Shown here: piece by piece, positions 46,311-55,495 of the stretch
Layout of the letters: each line of letters opens with the position of its first letter
Position numbering within the stretch: position 1 is the first letter of the stretch
Made by a program: the position numbers and the translations under genes
Assembly: GCA_020683205.1 (NCBI GenBank)
Contig: CP085689.1
Coordinates: 3,156,230 to 3,220,229 of the forward strand
Direction: 5' to 3'
Source: Lentisphaerae bacterium WC36
GTDB taxonomy: Bacteria > Verrucomicrobiota > Lentisphaeria > Victivallales > SZUA-371
DNA: 64,000 nucleotides
Notes under the pieces: generated by a model
Told to the model about the DNA's origin: nothing
The model's input: only the letters and a program-made list of their open reading frames with translations
Database searches by the model: none

Positions 46311-46913
46311 CTATTTTTTAGGAATATATAATTTTTGCCCAACAAAAATGCGATCAGTGTTGTCAAGGCGGTTCGCTTCTTTAATCTCTTTTATCTTAAT
46401 AGCATATTGACGTGAAATAGAAGTTAAAGTTTCTCCAGATTCGACAGTATGAACATAATATTCTTCGCTATTTACTTTTTTTATTCTTAAGCTTTCTTTC
46501 TTTTCATTAGCCAGCTCTTCAGGTTTGACGAGAGGGTTTGCTATAGCTTTCTTTTTTTCGTTTTCTAACTGAGGTTCAGCTGTAGTTGCTGGTAAATTAT
46601 CAAAATCTTTAGGTTGAACTCCATTATTAATATCAATTAAATACTGCTTAATGTAGCGAATTTGTTCTTGAGCCGTAGCTAATTCTTTGCTCAGTTCGTC
46701 AATTTGTTCCTTAAGAATTTTTTCATCATTGCTTTGTGTAATTTTATAATTGTCTAAATTGTGCTGCAGTTTTTGAATTTCATAGTTTGCCGTGCGGCTA
46801 GCTAGATCTTCAGCCGAACGTTCTCTAGTTACTTGACAGCCAGTACTATAGCTTAAAACAGCCATTAATGATGCAAAAAAAGCTGACTTAATAATAATTG
46901 AACTTTTTTTCAT
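46311..46913 (-). CDS. LysM-domain lipoprotein with coiled coil
   Basis: The lipoprotein signal is FASLMAVLSYSTGC. Residues 30-95 form a Gln/Glu-rich coiled coil (KEQIDELSKELATAQEQIRYI). The LysM domain is at the C-terminus (YYVHTVESGETLTSISRQYA and VGQKLYIPKK). It is probably a cell-envelope protein that binds peptidoglycan. It is first in the minus-strand operon leading to the transporter (3-base gap). Confidence 0.88.
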   Translation of the reverse strand: MKKSSIIIKSAFFASLMAVLSYSTGCQVTRERSAEDLASRTANYEIQKLQHNLDNYKITQSNDEKILKEQIDELSKELATAQEQIRYIKQYLIDINNGVQPKDFDNLPATTAEPQLENEKKKAIANPLVKPEELANEKKESLRIKKVNSEEYYVHTVESGETLTSISRQYAIKIKEIKEANRLDNTDRIFVGQKLYIPKK

Positions 46914-47066
46914 TGATAAATTCTCCTAAAACATTGATATTATGAAACATTGTTTTAATATAATTATAATAAGGTGAATTTAAACTTTTTTAGTAATTTT
47001 TTTAGATAAATAAATTTTAAATGTTTTTTTAATTATAACATTGAGAGAGGGAGGAGGTCGTGAATT

Positions 47067-47762
47067 ATGAGTTTTATCGATTTAGTAAAAAGCTGTATTA
47101 AACCATTAAAAGGGCAGTGCTTTTTTTCTGCGTCAGAAGTTCAAGCTGATAGCAAAGAGGTGGTAGTGTTGATTCATGGTCTTATTAGACGTGGAAGCTG
47201 TTTTAAGGCTTTGGCGCGTAAAATTGCCAAGACTAACTTACCCTGTTATGTGTACGATTATGACACTACATTAAAACATATTGCTGGTCATGGGATTGAT
47301 TTTAAGGAATTTTTAGTCAATAAAGTTTATAAGGATTACCCAAATGCCAAAGTTAATATTGTAAGTCATAGTTTAGGAGGTATTGTTAGTCGTTATGCAA
47401 TTAACGCCTTGACTGAAATTGAATTGCAACGCATTAATAAAGTAATTATGCTGGGACCTCCTAATCAAGGATCTGATATTGCGTCTTTAGTTTGTAAACT
47501 ATTGCCGTGGGCAAAGAAAATTATTTTGCCGCTTGAAGAACTTTGTAGCGGTGACGATTCTACAATTAAACAGGTGCCTGTGCTTAAAGATTTTGATATT
47601 GATTTGGCAATAATTAGTGGGAAATATGATTGGTTAGTTAAAAAAGAGTATACTTTTTTAGAAAATATCAGTTATTCAAAACACGTTAATAGTGATCATT
47701 CTTTTATGATGTATAACCCAATTGTGCAAAAAGAGGTTATCAATTACTTGCATCAGAAATAG
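47067..47762 (+). CDS. Alpha/beta hydrolase, lipase-like
   Basis: A 231-residue protein with VVVLIHGLIRRGS as oxyanion strand, NIVSHSLGGIVSRYAI as nucleophile elbow (Ser in SHSLGG), a likely Asp near YDWLVKKE and the catalytic His in NSDHSFM. The shape is that of PGAP1-like or esterase lipases of small size. It has no signal peptide. The binding site is GGAGG. It ends 13 bases before the end of the convergent 781-residue gene. The substrate is not evident. Confidence 0.87.
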   Translation: MSFIDLVKSCIKPLKGQCFFSASEVQADSKEVVVLIHGLIRRGSCFKALARKIAKTNLPCYVYDYDTTLKHIAGHGIDFKEFLVNKVYKDYPNAKVNIVSHSLGGIVSRYAINALTEIELQRINKVIMLGPPNQGSDIASLVCKLLPWAKKIILPLEELCSGDDSTIKQVPVLKDFDIDLAIISGKYDWLVKKEYTFLENISYSKHVNSDHSFMMYNPIVQKEVINYLHQK

Positions 47763-47775
47763 TGCTAGGTGGACT

Positions 47776-50121
47776 TTATATATTATCTGTAAAGTCTGGA
47801 ATTTCTCCTAGTGCTAATTTTGCAGCTAAAATTTCTGGAGGTAGGGGGTCAGGTGGCACTTTGAAAACATTTGTTGTTGTTTTTTGGGCAGAAGAAGTTT
47901 CAAGAGAGTATCCTGCTTCAGAAAATTCAATAGGGATAATCGGAAGGAAACTTCTTTTAAATGTATGGTAACAGATGACAAAATCCTTGTCGTAGTTAAC
48001 AGCTTCAACTTCTGAATCGTCTTTAGGTAATTTATCAAATATTTCATTTATCAATGGTTGGGCAATCGCGACTTTAGGGTGTGCTGCAATAATATCGAGG
48101 GTTTTGAATATTGACATTAAAAATGTTGCACAGCTCTTTGCTGAAAATTCAGCTGTCAGTAATTCTTGCTGATAGGAGTTGGTCACTGCCATTAAATAGC
48201 TCAAAATAGCACGCAATTGTGCAAAATTTTCTTGTGACTCTGCTTGTAAATTTAAAAACTCTACAGTTTCTGTTAAAATAGCAGTATAGTTTTGAACCCA
48301 GAGATTTTTGCGATATTCACGCGAGTATTGTTGAGGATGTGCTTTAAGCCATTCTCTGTACCCTGCTTGAGAAACTTTTCCATTAGCATAAAAAGTGATA
48401 ATTTTGTTATCAGGAAGACTTGGGCGGTCAGAGTGGTGCAGTATTTTATCACGAAATGAATCATAGTTTGCACTAGAACCAAAGTCTTTTAAGGTGATAG
48501 CGGAATATGGGTTCGTTTCTTCTTCTGCTAAAACTTCGACATCTCCAATATAGCTAACTACAAAGCAGTTTTGAAATCCAGCTTCTATCAATGCTGTTAA
48601 AAAAGGTGCAGCTAACATAAAGCCATCGTTCATTAAGAAGTGAAAATTTATGGATCGGTGGATCGGCATTGTTTTTTTTAAAAGCTCGGCGAGCGTTTTT
48701 AGTTTTAACCTGAATTTTTGAGGCGAACGATGATAAGACTGTTGAGTTAGTTGAATAATAGCTTCGCAGTCGTCGCTCTTGTATCCATAAATATAAATTT
48801 TTGCTGGACTTTGAAGTTTTTTAAACGCTTCACGGAATTTTGCTAGAGTTATTCTAAATTTATTTTTTTCATCATCTTCAAGGTCATAATTAATAGAGAC
48901 CATTGAAATATAGTTTCCAGCTAAACTATTACGGGGAGTCATTAAGCGCAAACCTCTGGTTAATTTACTTGGAATGTCCCAAGATGATCGAAATGTTGGC
49001 CAATCAATTGTATCAATAGAGTATAACTCTGGCTCTTTGTCTGGGTTTTGGTGACGGCGTCGACCAATAAATGATATTAAATTAACACTTTTATATTTAA
49101 AAAGCTGTTCTCTAGAATCAATTTCTTCATAGTCAAAAGAACGATTTTCATGGTTGAAGTGATAAACTCCACAAATTTTAAACCCTTTGCGAATAGTTTC
49201 AGATGGACTTTTGGGGTCAGCTGTAACTACTTCATATTTTTCAACCTTAGTAATGTTTTCAACAGGAATAAATGTCCCTAAAACAACGTGTTCATCAACC
49301 CAGTTCGCTGTAAATTGGTCAACTTTTTCACGCTGTAAAAATCTTCCTAGGTGTCCTTCTTCAAGGTTAAGGCGAATATCAACAGTTTCCATATTTTTTA
49401 CGTTAACATAATATATATAGGAGAATTGTTTTTTTTGACGATATGCGGCGTTACGCATATATCTTTGTGCAATTGAATTTTCGGAAGTAAAAGAAATCCG
49501 AGCAGGAAAGTGATGAGCTAATTCTCTTAAGACACTTTCATTACGTCGGTCTGCAAATGCTGAACTGGGAACCGTTGGAGTAAACCCCGCGGCTTGTAAT
49601 ACTTCTTCAGGGGGACGGGTGTCGCCCCGGCTTAAAATGCAGTCACACTTTTGACGAAATACTAGAATTTGATTGACTTCGCTAACAGTTACACTTTCAT
49701 CTTTATGTGGAGATAATTTATGATAAAGTGCTTTTGCTGGTAGCCATTCATTAACTATTGCAGGCATAGCTCTTAGATTATAGTAGGAAATTAGATCCAT
49801 TTCATTAATTTCAAAACTTGCTCCAGGTAATACTTGTTCTTTAAAAATAGGATTTTTATTTAAAAAATCAGTGATAATAGCAATCTGTAGGGTAGGCTTA
49901 GCTAATTGAAACTCTTTTACTTTTTGCAACGATGCTGAAAATAGTAATATTTTGTTAAGACAAGTCTCTGCTTGATATCGGCTAATTCCTTTTTGATAAG
50001 CGATATGTCGATGAAATTCAACAAATTTATCACGCAGAGCCGAACCAAAAAAACCTTTGGTATTATCAATTAGAATACTCAATAGAACAAGTAAAAATTT
50101 TTTTATATCTTCTGGACGCAT
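47776..50121 (-). CDS. Large protein with ADP-ribosyltransferase-like domain
   Basis: 781 residues, no signal peptide. Residues 1-150 are helical. Residues 160-300 resemble the catalytic domain of cholera/pertussis-type ADP-ribosyltransferases. LSRGDTRPPEEVLQAAGF (163-180) matches LYRADSRPPDE and VYRYDSRPPED, with the catalytic Arg at 165. ISFTSENSIAQRY (209-221) matches the STS region, where the first Ser is Phe. DEHVVLGTFIPVENI (276-290) matches the catalytic Glu segment SEYLAHRRIPPENI of pertussis S1, with E277. Residues 350-781 match nothing I know. This could be an intracellular toxin, an injected effector or a catalytically changed relative. Confidence 0.75.
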   Translation of the reverse strand: MRPEDIKKFLLVLLSILIDNTKGFFGSALRDKFVEFHRHIAYQKGISRYQAETCLNKILLFSASLQKVKEFQLAKPTLQIAIITDFLNKNPIFKEQVLPGASFEINEMDLISYYNLRAMPAIVNEWLPAKALYHKLSPHKDESVTVSEVNQILVFRQKCDCILSRGDTRPPEEVLQAAGFTPTVPSSAFADRRNESVLRELAHHFPARISFTSENSIAQRYMRNAAYRQKKQFSYIYYVNVKNMETVDIRLNLEEGHLGRFLQREKVDQFTANWVDEHVVLGTFIPVENITKVEKYEVVTADPKSPSETIRKGFKICGVYHFNHENRSFDYEEIDSREQLFKYKSVNLISFIGRRRHQNPDKEPELYSIDTIDWPTFRSSWDIPSKLTRGLRLMTPRNSLAGNYISMVSINYDLEDDEKNKFRITLAKFREAFKKLQSPAKIYIYGYKSDDCEAIIQLTQQSYHRSPQKFRLKLKTLAELLKKTMPIHRSINFHFLMNDGFMLAAPFLTALIEAGFQNCFVVSYIGDVEVLAEEETNPYSAITLKDFGSSANYDSFRDKILHHSDRPSLPDNKIITFYANGKVSQAGYREWLKAHPQQYSREYRKNLWVQNYTAILTETVEFLNLQAESQENFAQLRAILSYLMAVTNSYQQELLTAEFSAKSCATFLMSIFKTLDIIAAHPKVAIAQPLINEIFDKLPKDDSEVEAVNYDKDFVICYHTFKRSFLPIIPIEFSEAGYSLETSSAQKTTTNVFKVPPDPLPPEILAAKLALGEIPDFTDNI

Positions 50122-50206
50122 ATTCTTATAGTATTAAATTTATGTTTAGATATAATACTATAAATGCGTTGAGGGAATTTGTGTTTAAGAAATTAATAAA
50201 TTATTA

Positions 50207-50962
50207 TCATTTTTCGTAATAATATGTATCTACCCAATGATAATCACGGTTAAGTTTTGCTGTAAATTTTGTAAAATCTTCTTCTTTGCTATTTTTAAAT
50301 GCAATATAGTCAGAAATTAATTGAACATAGTATTTATAGGCGTTAATAAAGTTATCTTTTTGTTTGTTGTCAGGTAGAAAATCAATGTGTTTTGTGAAGT
50401 TTTCTATAAGATAATCTAAATCACACTGAGGAGTGTTATTCCAGTCTTGAACATAAAATTTAGGAAGATGATGCGTCGGATAATAGCCACAAGAATCAAT
50501 TAATCTGCAAATAATATAGGCTCTAATTTCATGGTCTAGAGGATTTAATTCTAGTGCTTTATTGTGAAAAAGAAAACCATCTTCATCTAATTCGGGAACT
50601 AATTCAATAAGTAATTCGTAACTGTGATTTTCACTCATTAGTAATGCTATATGGTGAAAAGGTATGTAGTTATTTGGTTCAAGCTGGGTATATTCTATAA
50701 GTGTTGGCAATAATATTTTTTGATTTAAAATAAAATTAGATAAATGATATTTTCCCTCCAATGATTCTCTTAAACTTAAGATATCAATACAGAATTTTTT
50801 ACGTTTTTCATAATCCCAATTTTCAGCAATTTCAATAAATCTATTTAAAGCAGTATGTGATTTTTTTCTAACTCCTAAATTTGCATATTTTACATATTCA
50901 ATATAAAATTCAAAACTTTTATCATTGTTGGTGATGGCAATTACTTGTTTTAGGAGGGACAT
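50207..50962 (-). CDS. Hypothetical protein, 251 residues
   Basis: A soluble, mainly helical protein rich in Tyr, His and Asn, without a signal or known motif. It has a repeat-like look: EYTQLEPNNYIPFHHIALL, then HNKALELNPLDHEIRAY, as in TPR-like proteins. It lies between the RsbU-type phosphatase (16 bases) and the ADP-ribosyltransferase-like gene (85 bases), all on the minus strand. It could be a partner or an immunity protein for the latter; context alone suggests it. Confidence 0.6.
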   Translation of the reverse strand: MSLLKQVIAITNNDKSFEFYIEYVKYANLGVRKKSHTALNRFIEIAENWDYEKRKKFCIDILSLRESLEGKYHLSNFILNQKILLPTLIEYTQLEPNNYIPFHHIALLMSENHSYELLIELVPELDEDGFLFHNKALELNPLDHEIRAYIICRLIDSCGYYPTHHLPKFYVQDWNNTPQCDLDYLIENFTKHIDFLPDNKQKDNFINAYKYYVQLISDYIAFKNSKEEDFTKFTAKLNRDYHWVDTYYYEK

Positions 50963-50978
50963 AATTTATTTTAAGATG

Positions 50979-52403
50979 TTATAGATGTTGGATTAAAACT
51001 ATGGTTTGATCATCACTTTGAGGTTCATCTTTAACAAATTCGTCAACTGAAGCTAAAATTTTACTAACGGTTTGCTCTGGCAAATCTTCATTATTACGTG
51101 AATCAAAATAGACTTTTTCAAGCCTCTCAACGCCATATTCTTCTTGATTGTTATTTAATGCTTCACTAATCCCGTCACTAAATAAAAGTAATGACATATG
51201 AGGGTTAAATTCTAAAGTAATTGTATCAAAAGAAGCAAAATCGCTAGGTAGTAAACCTAAAGCCGAACTATGAGGAGAAATTTTACGCACATGGCCACGA
51301 ATAAATGTAAAGAGATCGGTATGTCCACCGCGACAATATTCAATAGTATTATTCTTTTTGTCAAGTAAACAGCAGGCTAGCGTAATAAATCGTTCTGCAT
51401 CAGTATCGCGAAATAGGTTGTCATTTAGTTCTATTAACAATTCTTCTAATGTGGTAAAATCACGCACTGCCGAACGAATAAAACTGCGAGTCATTGCTAC
51501 AATCATACACGCAGGGATACCTTTACCTGTTGCGTCCCCAAGAACAACCAACATTCGGTCTTGGTCGATTTCAACAAAGTCGAAAAAGTCTCCACTAACC
51601 TCTTTTGCTGAACGAGTAAATGAATCTACTTTAAATTGATCCCAGTTTGGAAATGCTTCTGGTAAAAATGAAGCTTGTAATTCACGGGCAACTTCAAGTT
51701 CTTGATTAATGCGTTGCTGTTCAGATAGAGTCGAATAAACATCAACAAAATTTTGTGCTAATAATACCTGTTGTGCAATAAATTTAAAGCGGGAAAATTG
51801 TTCATTGCTAAACGGACGATTAGTGTTTGAACGATTGTTTACTGCGCAGATTACTCCCGCAACATGACCCTCTTTAAGCATTGGCACAGCCATTAAAGAG
51901 TGAATTTCAAAAGGGCAATTTAACTTTTGGATACGATGATCAGCAAAGCCATTGTCAATAAAAACACTGTTGCCAGTTGTTACAATTGAGCCAATAATAC
52001 CGTCGCCAACCATAATATGACGACGCAAAAATGAATCAAATAATTTATCAAATTCAATACCTGCCGGAATATTTGGCGGTAAAGGTTGAAGGTTTGGAAC
52101 GTTGCCTGCAAATCCAATTGGATTTAAAATCTTTCCTTCACGGTCGAAAATAATAATCCCTCTTGCTTCAGTAAAGTCAGCAACGTATCGTGCTGTCATA
52201 TCCATTGCTTCGTGAACTTCTTGTGAAGTCGATAGATTACGAGAGAATAGATTCAAGAAATTTGAAATTTCAGCTTTACGGTGGAGTGCATCGCGAATTT
52301 TTGCACGTAAAAAATAATTACGGTTGCTTATCACAAAGCAGTAAGCAAGCATAATTATAAAAATAATACAAAATAATACTATTAAGGTTATTGGTAAATC
52401 CAT
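50979..52403 (-). CDS. RsbU/SpoIIE-type PP2C phosphatase with GAF domain
   Basis: 474 residues. One N-terminal membrane span (ITLIVLFCIIFIIMLAY), a GAF domain (about 50-225, with IMVGDGIIGSIVTTGN and HSLMAVPM), then a SpoIIE-like PP2C domain. The PP2C metal sites are SGDFFDFVEI, VVLGDATGKGIPACMIV, LLLFSDGISEALN and PQSDDQTIVLI. Such proteins dephosphorylate anti-sigma-factor antagonists in partner-switching pathways. No anti-sigma gene is seen beside it. It is first of a three-gene minus-strand unit. Confidence 0.9.
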   Translation of the reverse strand: MDLPITLIVLFCIIFIIMLAYCFVISNRNYFLRAKIRDALHRKAEISNFLNLFSRNLSTSQEVHEAMDMTARYVADFTEARGIIIFDREGKILNPIGFAGNVPNLQPLPPNIPAGIEFDKLFDSFLRRHIMVGDGIIGSIVTTGNSVFIDNGFADHRIQKLNCPFEIHSLMAVPMLKEGHVAGVICAVNNRSNTNRPFSNEQFSRFKFIAQQVLLAQNFVDVYSTLSEQQRINQELEVARELQASFLPEAFPNWDQFKVDSFTRSAKEVSGDFFDFVEIDQDRMLVVLGDATGKGIPACMIVAMTRSFIRSAVRDFTTLEELLIELNDNLFRDTDAERFITLACCLLDKKNNTIEYCRGGHTDLFTFIRGHVRKISPHSSALGLLPSDFASFDTITLEFNPHMSLLLFSDGISEALNNNQEEYGVERLEKVYFDSRNNEDLPEQTVSKILASVDEFVKDEPQSDDQTIVLIQHL

Positions 52404-52573
52404 ACCACTATTTACATCTCAATTTGTTCAACATTTCATGGATTGATAGCAAAAATTTAAAAATCACATTTAAGGTTTCTGCAATATTTGTTTGAAAAAT
52501 AGCTACCGTATCAATTATAATATAAATCCTCGAGCGCTTTACTTAAAATCTAAACTGCTAAAAAAACGAAAAT

Positions 52574-53125
52574 TTATTTCTCACGCTCAAGAAGTGCCGT
52601 AAATATTTTTTCGACAAGTGAGGTCGTTAATTTGGCATCATCTAAAGCACGATGGGCGTTATTTTCATCTTTGTGCTTTAAATTCAGTAAAATACGTAGA
52701 TCTTGCAACTTGTATGAGGGTAAATTTTGAAAAGTTTGCTTTGCTAAAGTTAGTGAATCAAGCGTTTTCCCTTGCCAAGGTTGTAGCCCTGTACGAGCCA
52801 GGCTTTCCTGTAAAAATGCCAAGTCAAAACGTGCGTTATGTGCAACTAATGTTGTACCACGGGCGAAATCGGTAAACTTATTGCCGACATCAGCAAAGAT
52901 TGGAGCATCCTTTATCATCATATTAGATATTTTGGTTATCTGAGTAATTTTATACGGAATCGTCATTGATGGGTTTACCAAACTAGAAAAGTAGCTTTGT
53001 GTGCCATCTAGTTCAATTCTCACTGCTGCAATTTCAATTATGCGGTTTTGAACAGGGCTAAACCCTGTGGTTTCAACATCAAAAATTGTGAAAGGGCCTA
53101 ACTCATGCCATTTTTCGATTAACAT
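52574..53125 (-). CDS. DnaQ-like 3'-5' exonuclease
   Basis: A DEDDh exonuclease of 183 residues. TIFDVETTGFSP (Exo I), LVAHNARFDLAFLQ (Exo II) and AHRALDDAKLTTSL (Exo III, with H and D) are intact. It matches the epsilon-type proofreading subunit or a PolC-like exonuclease, as a stand-alone protein. Its partner polymerase is elsewhere. Start ATG at 53125. Confidence 0.92.
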   Translation of the reverse strand: MLIEKWHELGPFTIFDVETTGFSPVQNRIIEIAAVRIELDGTQSYFSSLVNPSMTIPYKITQITKISNMMIKDAPIFADVGNKFTDFARGTTLVAHNARFDLAFLQESLARTGLQPWQGKTLDSLTLAKQTFQNLPSYKLQDLRILLNLKHKDENNAHRALDDAKLTTSLVEKIFTALLEREK

Positions 53126-53236
53126 TTTATTATTTCTTTTTGTTTTTATAGTTTTTATATCAAATCATTTTATCAAGTTACATCAGTATTTCACAAATAC
53201 AACTTAAAAAGGAATTCAAATATGAAGAGCTAAACA

Positions 53237-53270
53237 AAAAAAAGAAGACAACGTTTCGTAGTCTTCTTTT
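53237..53270 (-). terminator. Intrinsic terminator of galE
   Basis: AAAGAAGAC pairs with GTCTTCTTT. On the minus strand it is followed by a T-rich run. It lies about 160 bases after the galE stop, with MITE-like copy E between. Confidence 0.85.
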
Positions 53271-53277
53271 ATCTAGA

Positions 53278-53408
53278 GGGCGCTTCAAGAAATTGAGTCA
53301 TTGTTCTAATTTTGTAATCGTTGCTGGATTTGATAATTTTGTAAAATAATCATTTAAAAATTTAAATAATATTTAAATTTTATCTTAAAATTAATTTCAG
53401 AAACACTC
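53278..53408. repeat. MITE-like repeat, copy E
   Basis: A 131-bp element. The left end is GGGCGCTTCAAGAAATTGAG, and the reverse complement of the right end is TAGAGTGTTTCTGAAATTAA. The interior shares TGATAATTTTGTAAAA-like text with copy B. It lies between the galE terminator and the galE 3' end, so it does not interrupt a gene. It fills most of the 306-base gap. Confidence 0.5.
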
Positions 53409-53431
53409 TATTAAAAATTAACAAAATTTAT

Positions 53432-54403
53432 TTATTTTGCATAACCATTTGGGTTTTCGCAACGCCATTTCCATGCAGATTCGATAACCGCCGTAGCGTT
53501 TTCATATTTAGGTTCCCAGCCAAGAACTTTACGAGCTCGTGTTGAGTCTGCAATTAAGAATGCAGGGTCGCCAGCACGACGTGGCTCAATAATCGCAGGA
53601 ATTGGGTGGCCCGTTACCTCACGAGCTGCTTCGATGATCTCTTTTACGCTTAAACCATTACCAGTTCCTAAATTGTAGTGACCGCTTTCTGGAGCGTCAA
53701 GAGCCAACATATGAGCTTGAGCTAAGTCAAGGATATGGATGTAATCTCGCACGCAAGATCCATCTGGAGTATCGTAATCATCACCATAGATCATGATATG
53801 TTCACGAGTTCCAGCCGCAACTTGTAAAATGATTGGAATTAAATGTGTTTCAGGGTTGTGATTTTCACCAAATTTTCCTGTTGCTCCCGCCGCATTGAAA
53901 TAGCGAAGCGCTGCATATTTTAGACCGTGAACTTTATTATACCAGTGTAAAATTTTCTCAAAACAAAGTTTAGATTCTCCATAAGGATTAATAGGGCATT
54001 GAGTCGTAGTTTCTTTAATTGGCATTTCATCAGGTTCGCCAAACGTAGCCGCAGTGCTAGAAAATACAATATTTAATACGCCATACTCAACTGCTGCGTC
54101 AACTAAATTTAAACCGTTGCAAACGTTGTTATGGAAATATTTGCCAGGGTTTACCATAGATTCGCCAACCAATGAAGCTGCAGCAAAGTGCATAATAGCA
54201 TCGAATTTACCGTTTTTCATTACTTCAAAAACTTTCTCACGATCAGCTAGGTCTCCAAGCACAAATTCAGCACGTTCATCAACAGCATCTCGATAACCCG
54301 TTACAAGTGAGTCAAAAACAGTAACGCTATGACCGTGGTCTAAAAGATATTCAGTACAAGCACTGCCAATATAACCAGCTCCACCACATACTAATACATT
54401 CAT
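53432..54403 (-). CDS. galE: UDP-glucose 4-epimerase
   Basis: An SDR enzyme that interconverts UDP-glucose and UDP-galactose (and perhaps the GlcNAc forms). NAD-binding is GGAGYIGS at the start, and the catalytic Ser-Thr and YxxxK are FSSTAATFG and YGESKLCFEK. The VRDYIHILDLAQAH and YNLGTGNGLSVKEII segments are typical. At 323 residues it is normal. It is a lone gene, upstream of the galE terminator. Confidence 0.97.
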   Translation of the reverse strand: MNVLVCGGAGYIGSACTEYLLDHGHSVTVFDSLVTGYRDAVDERAEFVLGDLADREKVFEVMKNGKFDAIMHFAAASLVGESMVNPGKYFHNNVCNGLNLVDAAVEYGVLNIVFSSTAATFGEPDEMPIKETTTQCPINPYGESKLCFEKILHWYNKVHGLKYAALRYFNAAGATGKFGENHNPETHLIPIILQVAAGTREHIMIYGDDYDTPDGSCVRDYIHILDLAQAHMLALDAPESGHYNLGTGNGLSVKEIIEAAREVTGHPIPAIIEPRRAGDPAFLIADSTRARKVLGWEPKYENATAVIESAWKWRCENPNGYAK

Positions 54404-54627
54404 AATTTTCCTTACTCCATCTTTAATTATTAAAAGAAATTAAATTTTATTCTAATTGGTTTTATTCAAAAAGGTAATTTATCTGTAAAAAAGGAAAAGT
54501 AAAGAAATAGTAATAAAAAAACGTCAACAAATAACCACTTGAAACGAAAAAAAATTTGCTTAATGCAATTAATAATGGTAAATTACTGCCAATTATAATG
54601 ATAAATACAATAAAATATTGGTGGAAT

Positions 54628-55479
54628 ATGAAAAAAAATAGAAAAAATTTAAATTTTAGCTGGACATTTCAACAATGGAAGGTTATTTTTAGTGTTCTGT
54701 CTATTTATGTATTAATAAATGGCGTTTGTTTTGCTGATGAAATTTCATCGCAAGCTGTTGTTGAAGACTTCTCTGGGAAAGGAGAGAAGTCACTGATGCT
54801 AAAAAAGATAGCAGAGTTGCAGAAGCAATTAGCAGAACAAAAAAATGTTAACCTAGTTATTGAAAGAGACTTAAATGTCCAACGGGAAGCAAATGCTAGG
54901 TTGCAAAAAGAGTTTGTCGAGCTGAAAAATCAGTATCAAAAACGTGTTGATGAACTAAATAGTATTAATAATGGTGTTGCTGGAGTTTTAACTCGGAAGG
55001 GAGTTGAAAGTACTAGTGACAGGGAAGCCAGGATTAACTTGATGCAAAGTTCACTCAATAATAAGGTTTACAAATATGTTGTAGATTCTTTAGTTTTATT
55101 TGATGATGTAAAAAAATTGTCCTCGGATAGGAAGGTTGAAGAGGCAGTTGTAGCGTCGATGAGTCTGCAAGCCGAATCTTTGGAAACGCAAGCAGGTGAA
55201 ATTTTAACTATTACTAAAGTAATTGGTGAAAATGCGACGTTAAAAGAAACAAGAGTATTAGAGATCGACAAAAACTCAAACATAATAGTGCTGGCAGGTG
55301 GGTTTAATCAAGGTCTTCGCGAGAAGATGAAATTTAAGATTCGCCTGAATAACGAAAAACACGTCACGCTATTGATTGTTGCGGTAAGACCATTTGTGTC
55401 AGCAGCAATTGTTTTAGAAGGCGATGTTAAAGAAGTTACTGTTGGTGATAAAGCCAGTAGTATAATTGAGAACTCATAA
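54628..55479 (+). CDS. Exported coiled-coil protein upstream of rplV
   Basis: The Met at 54628 has GGTGG nearby and is preferred over 54556. The product is about 283 residues, with a hydrophobic signal-like segment (VIFSVLSIYVLINGVCFA) near 22-40. A coiled coil follows (KKIAELQKQLAEQ...RLQKEFVELKNQYQKRV, about 60-125), and then a beta-rich end. It sits 16 bases before rplV, so it is likely cotranscribed with the ribosomal operon. No family is recognised. This placement is unusual, since rpsS normally precedes rplV. Confidence 0.75.
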   Translation: MKKNRKNLNFSWTFQQWKVIFSVLSIYVLINGVCFADEISSQAVVEDFSGKGEKSLMLKKIAELQKQLAEQKNVNLVIERDLNVQREANARLQKEFVELKNQYQKRVDELNSINNGVAGVLTRKGVESTSDREARINLMQSSLNNKVYKYVVDSLVLFDDVKKLSSDRKVEEAVVASMSLQAESLETQAGEILTITKVIGENATLKETRVLEIDKNSNIIVLAGGFNQGLREKMKFKIRLNNEKHVTLLIVAVRPFVSAAIVLEGDVKEVTVGDKASSIIENS

Positions 55480-55495
55480 GTGAGATACGAGAACT

